In this document: in pieces, positions 33,478 through 40,817 of the stretch
Layout of the letters: each line of letters starts with the position of its first letter
How positions within the stretch are numbered: position 1 is the first letter of the stretch
Origin: CAZJBS01 sp964544475
GTDB lineage: Bacteria > CLD3 > SB21
Assembly (NCBI GenBank): GCA_964544475.1
Contig: CAZJBS010000005.1
Span: 124,001-188,000, forward strand
DNA: 64,000 bases
Direction: 5' to 3'
Made by a program: the position numbers and the translations under genes
Notes under the pieces: model-generated
The model's database searches: none
Seen by the model: only the letters and a program-made list of their open reading frames with translations
Told to the model about the DNA's origin: nothing

Positions 33478-34475
33478 GCTGGCCCTGTCCCCATTCCTAC
33501 AAAATCTTTGATGTTTTGAATTTCAGTTTGCAGATTGGCAATATCCGTTTCCGCCTGATTTGCACGCGACGTAAGGTCGTCAACCTGTGATTGCAGGTCG
33601 TCCAAAGCCAGGTTCATATCATTGCGAAGAGTGTCGATGGAGGAACTGAGTTCCGTATAGTTCTCAGACTGGCCTTGCTGGACGGCATCAATGTTAAATT
33701 GAAGCTGTTCATCGGCGTTTTCGAGCGAGGTGCGGGTACTCTCAATGTCGTTGCTGACGTTATTGATGCCCGTTTGCAGGTCGTTAATTTGATTTTGCAA
33801 GTCTTCGTCTGCCGCCGCCATATTTGTCTGAATGTTTTCAATCGTGGAGTTAGCGTCAGCAAGGGAAGTTTCCAAATTCGTGATAGCCGTATTTACCGCA
33901 TCCTGTGTCGTTTGAAGAGCGGTTACGTCACCACGAATTAGGGCATCGGCGACCGCAAATTCCGACCGGACGTTTTGAATATCCTCAGTTGCGTCGCCAA
34001 GCCCAGTTTGCAAAGTCGTGATCTGATTTTGAAGCTGTGTGTCTTCGATTGTCATGTCGAGCTGGATATTCCCAATCGCTGTATTCACATCATTGAGTGA
34101 TGTTTGCAGATTTCCGATAACCGTATTGGAAGCATTCAACGAACTTTGAAGCGTTGTAACGCCATTCTGAATTTGCGTGTCAGCGGCCGCAAACTCCGAT
34201 CGGACGTTTTGAATATCGGCGTTCGCTTCTCCAAAACTCGTTTCCAACGCTGTAATCTGATTCTGAATTTGTGCATCGGCGGCCGTCACATCAGAACGCA
34301 CGTCTGAAATCTCAGCGTTTGCGGCGTTAAGTCCGTTTTGTACGTTGGCAACGGCGGTTTCAACCAGCGGCACGCCGATAGTCTCGCGCACGTCGGAGAG
34401 AGAGATTGCCTCGTCGCCGAACGTTCCGGGCGAATAGAACTTGTCTTTGACCGCAATTTTGGTATTTAAATCCAT
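33474..34475 (-). CDS. Long coiled-coil fibre-like protein, 333 aa
   Basis: After a short head domain (residues 1-40), the chain is a nearly unbroken series of heptad repeats with recurring blocks such as ADAQIQNQITALETSF and ANADIQNVRSEFA, spaced about 28-56 residues apart. It ends in a short Gly/Pro tail (MGTGPA). This is the look of a trimeric fibre, spike or tape-like scaffold. No receptor-binding head is visible. It overlaps the polyvalent gene by 4 nt and follows a signal-peptide protein by 2 nt. Confidence 0.75.
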   Translation of the reverse strand: MDLNTKIAVKDKFYSPGTFGDEAISLSDVRETIGVPLVETAVANVQNGLNAANAEISDVRSDVTAADAQIQNQITALETSFGEANADIQNVRSEFAAADTQIQNGVTTLQSSLNASNTVIGNLQTSLNDVNTAIGNIQLDMTIEDTQLQNQITTLQTGLGDATEDIQNVRSEFAVADALIRGDVTALQTTQDAVNTAITNLETSLADANSTIENIQTNMAAADEDLQNQINDLQTGINNVSNDIESTRTSLENADEQLQFNIDAVQQGQSENYTELSSSIDTLRNDMNLALDDLQSQVDDLTSRANQAETDIANLQTEIQNIKDFVGMGTGPA

Positions 34476-34477
34476 GT

Positions 34478-34777
34478 TTAATGTCCGATCAAAAATCCCA
34501 ACATAAGGCCCGTTGCAAAACTGATAACAAGCCCGGTTTTCAAAATTCTGTTGGTTGTTGTTTCTTGTTTGAGTTTCACTTCAACATCTTTTCCTAATCT
34601 GAGTCCGGTGTAGGCTTCTTCCATTCGTTCCCGCGGGACGGCAAAATACGTTTGCTTGGACTGGTTGTGAAAAACCGAATCCGGTTTAATCAAGACTGTT
34701 GGTTCCTGAGCCACTACGGTCGGTAAGCCTGTCAAAAGAAGAAGCAAGGTCAGCGTCAGTTTTGGATTTAGCTTCAT
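34478..34777 (-). CDS. Signal-peptide protein with C-terminal membrane helix, 99 aa
   Basis: Start ATG 34775-34777 gives a signal peptide (MKLNPKLTLTLLLLL to VVAQ), then a short periplasmic part and a C-terminal helix (TGLVISFATGLMLGFLIGH). Its first 92 nt overlap the end of the upstream gene in another frame, a nesting reminiscent of lysis gene pairs, though there is no lipobox. Function unknown. Confidence 0.6.
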   Translation of the reverse strand: MKLNPKLTLTLLLLLTGLPTVVAQEPTVLIKPDSVFHNQSKQTYFAVPRERMEEAYTGLRLGKDVEVKLKQETTTNRILKTGLVISFATGLMLGFLIGH

Positions 34778-34967
34778 GTTCGTACTGTCTCCGTTTCTTT
34801 TGTGTCCATTCTGGGTCTTTTGAGAAGAGTCCCCACACGCCAAGTAAAAAGGCCATGATGGATTCAAACGTTGCTTTGCCGTACCAGACTAAGATGGCGG
34901 AACCGGCCAATAGCATCGTAACACCCATGATGGTGGTGATTTTGTGTTGAGTGATTCGCTTAATCAT
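34686..34967 (-). CDS. Small membrane protein, holin-like topology, 93 aa
   Basis: Start ATG 34965-34967 follows AAAGGA at 7 nt. Residues about 8-45 hold two hydrophobic stretches (TTIMGVTMLLAGSAILVWYG and SIMAFLLGVWGLF), followed by a charged cytosolic tail. The size and topology fit a holin, but this is shared by many small membrane proteins. It overlaps the next gene extensively. Confidence 0.55.
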   Translation of the reverse strand: MIKRITQHKITTIMGVTMLLAGSAILVWYGKATFESIMAFLLGVWGLFSKDPEWTQKKRRQYEHEAKSKTDADLASSFDRLTDRSGSGTNSLD

Positions 34968-34986
34968 TGTATGTCCTTTTTTTGTG

Positions 34987-35019
34987 AAACGTGAGATGTG
35001 ATACTCACGTCTCACGTTT
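34987..35019. repeat. Long hairpin, GTGAGA-type
   Basis: AAACGTGAGATGTGA (34987-35001) pairs with TCACGTCTCACGTTT (35005-35019) around a 3-nt loop; the one imperfect pair is G-T. It sits between two genes of the virion-like operon and shares its GTGAGA-GTGA motif with the inverted repeat at 37987-38056. Confidence 0.7.
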
Positions 35020-35021
35020 GG

Positions 35022-35783
35022 CTATTCCAAAATTCTGATTCCGGCACGGGCAATTCCTTTAATCCGGCCGGAGTTCATTTGAAAAACACGTGTCATCATC
35101 GTGCCCGACAAGAACGAGACGGTCGAAGAGAATCCGGCGTTTTCTTTGGTGATCACCAGATGTTTACCCGTACCCTGCGTTGTATCTTTAAACACGGACT
35201 GGTTCATCGTTTCAATCACTTCAAAAAATTTCGATCCCTTGTTATAGAACAGCGTATCCGGGAATATCTCCAGCGCCTCGTTGCTTGGGGCGTTGGAACC
35301 GAAATTCAGTGTGAAGTCTTTTCCATTGTGAAACAGGAACCCCGCTTCGCCCTGATTGTCTTCGCGTGTGCCGGTAACCAGTTCGATATACTGTTTGTAG
35401 TAATCACTGGGCTTGTCTGGCGTGTCGGTCAACGTCACGTAAAGCGCGAACGATCCACTGGTTTTCAAAACGCCAGGCAGATTGTCCCAATAGATTGTAT
35501 CCTGCGGCGAACCGTTGAAACTTCCGATCTTGGGGAACATGAGTTTGATCTCATCGCTGTTGATCTGGTAGAACTCATCGGCTTCGAGAAACAGCCCGTT
35601 TTCCTGATTGATAACGGGATAGAACACGCTGTTGAGTTTAAAGTGGCTGTAACCTTCGCCCGACAGCGTGTAAATCCGTTGGGGCTTTTCCTGTAAAGTT
35701 TTGGCGAGCTTGATGATATTCAGCCCGTTCTCGCGCTTCAGTTCAAGGTAAGGTATCGGCCTTACAACCGTTGGTTTAGGCAT
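35022..35783 (-). CDS. Putative virion beta-protein, 253 aa
   Basis: A soluble, beta-rich protein starting MPKPTVVRPIPYLELKREN, with alternating hydrophobic strands, no signal peptide and no catalytic motif. It directly abuts the 156-residue gene and belongs to a run of three beta-rich proteins (this one, 35784-36254 and 36338-36856). By position and composition it could be a capsid or other surface protein, but I see no sequence match to any capsid family. Confidence 0.6.
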   Translation of the reverse strand: MPKPTVVRPIPYLELKRENGLNIIKLAKTLQEKPQRIYTLSGEGYSHFKLNSVFYPVINQENGLFLEADEFYQINSDEIKLMFPKIGSFNGSPQDTIYWDNLPGVLKTSGSFALYVTLTDTPDKPSDYYKQYIELVTGTREDNQGEAGFLFHNGKDFTLNFGSNAPSNEALEIFPDTLFYNKGSKFFEVIETMNQSVFKDTTQGTGKHLVITKENAGFSSTVSFLSGTMMTRVFQMNSGRIKGIARAGIRILE

Positions 35784-36254
35784 TTAGTTGACCTGCCGTT
35801 TCACTTCTTTTTCGGAGATAAACCCGTAGAACATGGCTTCAACAAGGACTTCCACGTTCAGCCGGTTACTGACGATCAAAACGAACGGCTCTTTGTTGCG
35901 GATGTAGATTGGTTTGCGTTCTTTGACAAAGAGGCCACCGTCGGCTTTGAAAAATGATATGTCTACGCCGTCTTTATACCATTCGCTTTGCCCGGATTTG
36001 ATTTTGACTTTCACGCCAGAAGTGATTTCTTCATGGGTCTCGGCGTTGAACGCTTTCAGAGCAAGGTTCCGCACCTCATAATCGAAGCCGCGATCCGTGA
36101 CGGTAAGCGGCGTGTCTCCCGCCTGCGCGGAAACCGTCTGCGCCGTCGTCCAAAGCTGAGGATATTTTCCGGGTTGGGTAATTTCCGACAGCCGGGAAGC
36201 GACTTTGTCCAAGTTGGTATTGAACAGCGTAAATGCTTTGGCTAATAGTTGCAT
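35784..36254 (-). CDS. Putative virion protein, 156 aa
   Basis: A soluble protein beginning MQLLAKAFTLFNTNLDKVAS. A short N-terminal helix is followed by beta strands (LTVTDRGFDYEVRNLALKAF and EPFVLIVSNRLNVEV). No family recognised. It is immediately upstream of the 253-residue beta-protein on the same transcript. Confidence 0.6.
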   Translation of the reverse strand: MQLLAKAFTLFNTNLDKVASRLSEITQPGKYPQLWTTAQTVSAQAGDTPLTVTDRGFDYEVRNLALKAFNAETHEEITSGVKVKIKSGQSEWYKDGVDISFFKADGGLFVKERKPIYIRNKEPFVLIVSNRLNVEVLVEAMFYGFISEKEVKRQVN

Positions 36255-36337
36255 TGTTACACTCCATCACCGGTCCCGGTGAGCCTGCCTTTTCGAGAGG
36301 ACAGGCTCAAAGGATTCCGGTCTTTCATGGTTTAAGG

Positions 36338-36856
36338 TTAGTTAGACGGTTTGACCACACGGTCGGTCGTCATGGCATAGAAGTGGCAACGCAGGTCGAT
36401 GTTGTTCTGCGACATGGCTTTGAACGTCACCAAGACTTCGAAGTGATCGTTGTCGCCGAAACGCAATGGTTTCTTGCCGAAGCGGAACGGCACGTCTTCG
36501 AATTCGACTACGAGCTTTTCCGTTCCGTCCTGCAGAAGGAACGAATTCTTGATACGAATACGCATAAGCGTTGCGAGATCGGCTTCGAAGGATTCGTAAG
36601 TTCCTTTCCTGATCTTCACGATGGCGTTGTAAAACTCCGCCAATTGCGCCTGCGTCAGGATGTTCGTGTTCAACGAGAAACGGAAGCCCGTGACCAGCGT
36701 GGTCGTGTACGGCAGTGGGTTACTGACGTAGTTGATCACCGGGTTGTCTTCCCTGGCATTTTTGGGGAAGAACTTGAAGTTCTGCAAGTTCGGTTTCAGA
36801 GCTTGCGCGTCCACAATCACGCGCGTCACGACATTGGATAATTTTCTTGTTTTCAT
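36338..36856 (-). CDS. Putative virion beta-protein, 172 aa
   Basis: The frame begins MKTRKLSNVVTRVIVDAQAL. It is beta-rich with regularly spaced strands and a C-terminal YAMTTDRVVKPSN. Length and strand pattern would suit a single jelly-roll protein, as used in pairs by some internal-membrane phages, but this is inference from size and position only. It lies between the basic glycine-rich protein and the 156-residue gene. Confidence 0.6.
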   Translation of the reverse strand: MKTRKLSNVVTRVIVDAQALKPNLQNFKFFPKNAREDNPVINYVSNPLPYTTTLVTGFRFSLNTNILTQAQLAEFYNAIVKIRKGTYESFEADLATLMRIRIKNSFLLQDGTEKLVVEFEDVPFRFGKKPLRFGDNDHFEVLVTFKAMSQNNIDLRCHFYAMTTDRVVKPSN

Positions 36857-36914
36857 TGTTCCTTTTTCCTTTTGTGTTTTTTGGTTTATTGTCGTTTTGT
36901 TATTGGTTTTCTGC

Positions 36915-37751
36915 CTATCCGATTTCCGGGCCGTTCATGAGTTCGGCTTCCGACATTTCGTCGTCATCGGACATTTCTTCATTGTCACGGGCCATACCTT
37001 CTTCGCCGAAGAGTTCTTCGCCTTCGCCCATTTCTCCCATTTCGGTTACGTCGTCCACTTCATCATCGCCCGCCACGTCGTTGATGTTGGCGTATTCAAG
37101 GGCACGCTGGTAAGCCGATTCGGGAATCAGTGTCGTTTCACCCATCGCGTCGGAGAGCCAGTCCGATACTCCGGGGGCAACGGCTTTCACCGTGTCATGG
37201 GTCGTGCGGACAAACGATCCCGCAAAGAGGCCGAGGTTGAAAAGCGGATCGGGAATGAACTTACTCCCCAGATACCCGACACCCGCCGTGATCGCGCCTT
37301 CAACTGCCGGACGGATGAACGGCTTGGCCGGCGAAGGGGAGCCGCCTTCATCACCTAAGAATCCACCTACCATGTTGCCAATAAGCTGACCGGCCATACC
37401 GGTCCCGAAGTAACCGAGAACCGCGCCGCCGCCGACCTTGACGAAGTCCATCAGAGCGGTAGAGGACGGATTCTTATGTTTCCGCTTTTTCTTCTTGGTC
37501 TTTTTCTTCCCGCTTTGATTGCGGTACACGTATTTGGTCACCGCCTGTGTCTTGGGACTGGAAGCAGTCCGCGCTTTTTTCTTTTTCGTTTTTTTCTTCT
37601 TTTTCTTGGCCATTTTCTGACTCCTTGTTTCTTGCGGATTGGTCATGACAGCCAATGCCGCTGGGTTCTTAGTTTTTTTCTTGGGCTTTTTTTTCAAACT
37701 GTTTGTCTTCTTGGGCACTTCGCCCACCGGGTTGGCTACCGGAATGCGCAT
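36915..37751 (-). CDS. Lys-rich protein with glycine-rich membrane segment and acidic tail
   Basis: Start ATG 37749-37751 follows AAAGGAG at 7 nt (278 residues). The N-terminal third is extremely Lys-rich (runs such as KKKKKKTKKKK), suited to DNA binding. A glycine-zipper-like stretch follows (GGGAVLGYFGTGMAGQLIG), and the last 50 residues are strongly acidic. A second in-frame ATG at 37611-37613 has its own AAGGAG at 8 nt, so a shorter 232-residue form starting MAKKKKKK may also be made. The charge layout suggests an internal virion protein condensing DNA against a membrane. Confidence 0.7.
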   Translation of the reverse strand: MRIPVANPVGEVPKKTNSLKKKPKKKTKNPAALAVMTNPQETRSQKMAKKKKKKTKKKKARTASSPKTQAVTKYVYRNQSGKKKTKKKKRKHKNPSSTALMDFVKVGGGAVLGYFGTGMAGQLIGNMVGGFLGDEGGSPSPAKPFIRPAVEGAITAGVGYLGSKFIPDPLFNLGLFAGSFVRTTHDTVKAVAPGVSDWLSDAMGETTLIPESAYQRALEYANINDVAGDDEVDDVTEMGEMGEGEELFGEEGMARDNEEMSDDDEMSEAELMNGPEIG

Positions 37752-37874
37752 GTCATCACTCCTTTCAAAAACAAAAAAGGCGATGAATGAGCCTGTACTC
37801 AAAACATCGCCCTTGCTTATTCCGCCTGTATCTTTGGGGAAAATCGCGGTGGCTATTTATTCAATGGTTTCGGG

Positions 37875-38063
37875 TTAACCTGTATCGTTTAAAATCCGTT
37901 CGCACATTTTGACTTTTCTTTCGTCGTTACACTTGTTCAGTTTATCACGAACACGTCGTTTCAGTTTCGTAAATGGATCGCAAGAGGTGAGACGTGAAAC
38001 GCCAGACGTGAAAGGCATTCGATCTGTGGTCTCGCGTCTGGCGTTTGACATCTCACGTTTCAT
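37875..38063 (-). CDS. Small basic protein, 62 aa (tentative)
   Basis: The ATG overlaps the lysozyme stop (ATGA). Residues 33-62 are basic with two Cys (KLKRRVRDKLNKCNDERKV) and look protein-like. The first half, however, is encoded by an inverted repeat (37987-38056), so the true start may be different or the frame may be accidental. Confidence 0.35.
   Translation of the reverse strand: MKREMSNARRETTDRMPFTSGVSRLTSCDPFTKLKRRVRDKLNKCNDERKVKMCERILNDTG
37987..38056. repeat. Large inverted repeat, GTGAGACGTGAAACG family
   Basis: The 22-bp left arm (37987-38008, GTGAGACGTGAAACGCCAG onward) is complementary to the right arm (38035-38056) with two mismatches, around a 26-nt loop. It follows the lysozyme gene and shares its motif with the hairpin at 34987-35019. 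Confidence 0.7.
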
Positions 38064-38686
38064 GTTTCCCTCGCAAAAGCTTTAACCGCAAAAAAGATTC
38101 CAATGCCAAGTAAGAGAACCATCGCGCCCGACGCACCGGGATTGGCAAGAATCCAGTTCTTTGTCTCTTTTAGGATATGTGCCGTCCGGTTTTTCCAACC
38201 TTCTAAGAATTCCTGATTCTTCGGGTTATCACGCACGATTATTTCGTACCTGACGATCCGGGCCGCCGCATATTGTTCCGGCGTAACTTTCTTGGCGATT
38301 TCAAAGAGAGACGTGTCAAAGTTTGTTGCGTATTTCATGCCGGCCGCCATCCTGAGAACGCCCCATGCCTTGCCCGCGCCGCCGTTGAACGCCATATCGA
38401 ACAGAGAAAGCCTTAATTGCACCGGAAACTTATCCATGTAGTTTGCATCCCAAAACTGCTCTTTATAGAACTTCGGTAACATGACATCGAGCGTGGCGTG
38501 CCGCCAGTAACGGGGCAAAAAGCCGTCGTTCTGTTTCTTGAACTGATCCACCAGCGCCCAGCCTTCCCACTTGGGGAAATACACGCGCGAAATTCCGCCG
38601 TAGGTCTCGCCGCCGGTGTCGTTCTTCTGGTTCGCGTATCCGCCTTCGTTCTTGAATACCTTGGGAAATACTTGTTCAAACGTCAT
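38060..38686 (-). CDS. GH108-type lysozyme with C-terminal membrane anchor
   Basis: Start ATG 38684-38686 gives 208 residues. The catalytic Glu14 is in the GH108 hallmark NEGGY, followed by NDTGGETYGGIS; the C-terminal GH108 region has NQEFLEGWKNR. A hydrophobic segment then ends the chain (GAMVLLLGIGIFFAVKAF), unusual for this family, suggesting insertion in a membrane. It cleaves the glycan strands of peptidoglycan, for lysis or for entry. It overlaps the coiled-coil membrane protein gene by 11 nt. Confidence 0.85.
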   Translation of the reverse strand: MTFEQVFPKVFKNEGGYANQKNDTGGETYGGISRVYFPKWEGWALVDQFKKQNDGFLPRYWRHATLDVMLPKFYKEQFWDANYMDKFPVQLRLSLFDMAFNGGAGKAWGVLRMAAGMKYATNFDTSLFEIAKKVTPEQYAAARIVRYEIIVRDNPKNQEFLEGWKNRTAHILKETKNWILANPGASGAMVLLLGIGIFFAVKAFARET

Positions 38687-39014
38687 AAGTGCCCGCCATG
38701 TGTAATTTGGTTTCAAGTTCGCCGATTCGTTCCGTCAGCCGTGCATTTTCGTCCTGAAGCTGTTTCACGGTTCGTTCCAGTTCCTTTTTTTCCTTTTGAA
38801 CCTGCTCGAATTTTTCTTCCAGCTCTTCAAGCTTTTGCATCAGGGCGCGACTTTCTTTTTTCCAATATTCGAGAATCAGGATTTCCGTCTCTTTTTCAAA
38901 CTTCCGGCTCTCTGCTGTTTGTTTGCGTTTGTTGAGCCTGTAAGCGACGTAAGCCGAGACAATGCTTCCTAAAACCGAAATTAGTGTTAGTATAATAGGC
39001 GTCTCCATTTTCAC
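38676..39014 (-). CDS. Membrane-anchored coiled-coil protein, Rz-like, 112 aa
   Basis: One N-terminal membrane helix (about 6-26: ILTLISVLGSIVSAYVAYRL) is followed by a basic patch and an uninterrupted coiled coil to about residue 105. This is the architecture of inner-membrane spanins, and it sits directly before the lysozyme gene. No matching outer-membrane lipoprotein is adjacent, so a structural role is also possible. Confidence 0.65.
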   Translation of the reverse strand: MKMETPIILTLISVLGSIVSAYVAYRLNKRKQTAESRKFEKETEILILEYWKKESRALMQKLEELEEKFEQVQKEKKELERTVKQLQDENARLTERIGELETKLHMAGTYDV

Positions 39015-39655
39015 TTCCTCAGTATGAAATAGCCTACAACAACTGCTCCAACGGCAAGCGCTGGTAACGCAAACCCAACGCCCGTAAGCGCGTTCTTTGC
39101 TCCGCTTGTGATGTTGTTTACGCCTTCTTCGGTCGCGTCGGCCGCTTTTTTGATTACATGGGATACCGTATCGGTGGCTTTGTCATACTGGTTAGCCGTA
39201 AATTTCACGCCCCGGTTGATTAAGTTCTTCGCTTCCTGCCAGCGTGCGCTAAAGAAGTTGGAAATAGCTTTCGTAGCTTTATCGAGCGGCCCAAGGTTAT
39301 CCCAAGCGGCTTCGGCTTCGCTTTGCCATTGTTTGAGCAATTGATCTGCTTTCACGGGATCAATCTTGCCAGTCTGAAGCTGTTTAATGAGGTTATCAGT
39401 CTGCGCGTTGATCCGTGTTATAGTCATGTCGTACGCGTCAGAAAGCTCCATATCGGCAAGTTGTCGTTTCTGGTCCTTGGCATGCATCGGAAACATTTTG
39501 TAGAACTGCCCGGTTGTCACCATGCCTCTCAGTTTGCCAAAAGCGGCATTGGATTGCATTCCAAGCCCCATGACAAACTTCGCAAAGCCCGGATAACTAA
39601 CCCGGCCGCTAAGGTATCGCTTGTGCTGATTCTTGATTATTTGGATCAAATCCAT
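39011..39655 (-). CDS. Hypothetical protein with C-terminal membrane tail, 214 aa
   Basis: A largely helical soluble part (beginning MDLIQIIKNQHKRYLSGRVS) ends in one membrane segment and a basic tip (LPALAVGAVVVGYFILRK). The same tail design occurs in the two neighbouring proteins. No family recognised. It overlaps the Rz-like gene by 4 nt. Confidence 0.65.
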   Translation of the reverse strand: MDLIQIIKNQHKRYLSGRVSYPGFAKFVMGLGMQSNAAFGKLRGMVTTGQFYKMFPMHAKDQKRQLADMELSDAYDMTITRINAQTDNLIKQLQTGKIDPVKADQLLKQWQSEAEAAWDNLGPLDKATKAISNFFSARWQEAKNLINRGVKFTANQYDKATDTVSHVIKKAADATEEGVNNITSGAKNALTGVGFALPALAVGAVVVGYFILRK

Positions 39656-39659
39656 GTTC

Positions 39660-40310
39660 TTACTTCCGTGAATTCATTATCAGGAATACCGCTAAGATTC
39701 CACCGCCCCAAAGCAGGGGTTTTGAGATTCCTCCGCCACTATCACTTCCACTTTCGGGAGATTCAGAAGATTTCTCATCTTCCTTGACAGATTCCTTAGC
39801 CGCCGCCATGCCTGCATACGCCGAAAGCTTGGCATCATCTTCGGGTTTGATCTTGCCGCTTTTCTTGAGTTGGGCAAGTTCGGCAAGCGCGGGTCCTTCA
39901 CCTTTATCGGTTTTAATTCCGTATTTTTTTGCCACCACTTTGAGATCGGCAGACAATTTGACCTCGACCTGTTTGACGGCTTTGGATTCCAAAGCTTTCT
40001 TCGCGCCTTTCTTGTCCTTTGCTTTGGCAAATTCGTTCATCGCCGTTGTTGCACCGGGCACGGTCGATAAAGCCACTTTAAGTCCCGCATGAACAATGGG
40101 GTTTTTCTTGATGAAGTTCGTGACCTTCTTAGGGTTCAAGGACTTGGTAACCGATTTTAAGAATCCTTTCTTTTTCTTCTTCTTCGCCGGAACCGGGCTG
40201 GCCTGTGACGGCGAAGGTTTCTTCCCGAAAGCATCATCCGCCGCTTTCATGGCTTTAGCTCGCGCCTTGTTCAATAACTCATCCGCATCTTGCTTTTTCT
40301 TCATTGCCAT
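39660..40310 (-). CDS. Lys-rich protein with C-terminal membrane tail, 216 aa
   Basis: A basic N-terminal half (PAKKKKKKGFLKSVTKSLN) includes an amphipathic stretch, followed by an acidic low-complexity linker (SSESPESGSDSGGG) and a terminal membrane helix (PLLWGGGILAVFLIMNSRK). It is likely membrane-bound with a nucleic-acid-facing basic domain. Four nucleotides separate it from the next gene. Confidence 0.65.
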   Translation of the reverse strand: MAMKKKQDADELLNKARAKAMKAADDAFGKKPSPSQASPVPAKKKKKKGFLKSVTKSLNPKKVTNFIKKNPIVHAGLKVALSTVPGATTAMNEFAKAKDKKGAKKALESKAVKQVEVKLSADLKVVAKKYGIKTDKGEGPALAELAQLKKSGKIKPEDDAKLSAYAGMAAAKESVKEDEKSSESPESGSDSGGGISKPLLWGGGILAVFLIMNSRK

Positions 40311-40325
40311 TTTGTTTCCTGTTTT

Positions 40326-40817
40326 TTAAACCGGGTAGCTTTGCGTAGCTATGATATTCGGCGATTTCCAGCCGACATATTTTTTGACGCATGCATCAAA
40401 GGCTATCCATTTATTTTGTTTCGGACTGTAATACTCGGCAAACACATGATTCCATCTGGGTTCTTTAACTTGGGAAATCACAATCCTTGAAGCTATCCCA
40501 AGACTTCCCAAGAGTGTGCAGGCGGCAATGGTAAAATCATCGCAATCGCCTGCCTTGAGTCTAATAGTATTTTCTGCATCCTGTAGCCACTCCACACCCA
40601 CAGGATCGCGGTGGTATTTGATGTTTTTGATAAGCCAGTCATACACCGCTTTCGCCATCCCGTCAAAATCCCGCCCGTCCGCGTCTTGCGTGATCTTGAG
40701 CGCAAGCATCCGTGTGACAGGATTTTTGTGGCCCGCATGAATGAGTTCACGCATCTTTCGGATCGTGACATCAAGGCCGACATTATGGAATAGCGTGAAT
40801 TTGACACGGTTCATCAA
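40326..40817 (-). CDS. Transglutaminase-like cysteine protease, 163 aa
   Basis: A compact transglutaminase-fold domain with a complete triad: Cys92 (KAGDCDDFTI), His124 (WNHVFAEYY) and Asp141 (WIAFDACV). Members act as proteases, amidases or crosslinking enzymes. There is no signal peptide. In this operon it could mature or crosslink virion proteins. It overlaps the first gene of the operon by 4 nt. Confidence 0.85.
   Translation of the reverse strand: MMNRVKFTLFHNVGLDVTIRKMRELIHAGHKNPVTRMLALKITQDADGRDFDGMAKAVYDWLIKNIKYHRDPVGVEWLQDAENTIRLKAGDCDDFTIAACTLLGSLGIASRIVISQVKEPRWNHVFAEYYSPKQNKWIAFDACVKKYVGWKSPNIIATQSYPV

Noticed and set aside
33474..34475. Tandem-repeat expansion or assembly artefact
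   Set aside because: The repeats are diverged at DNA level and encode regular heptads, so it is a true coiled-coil gene.
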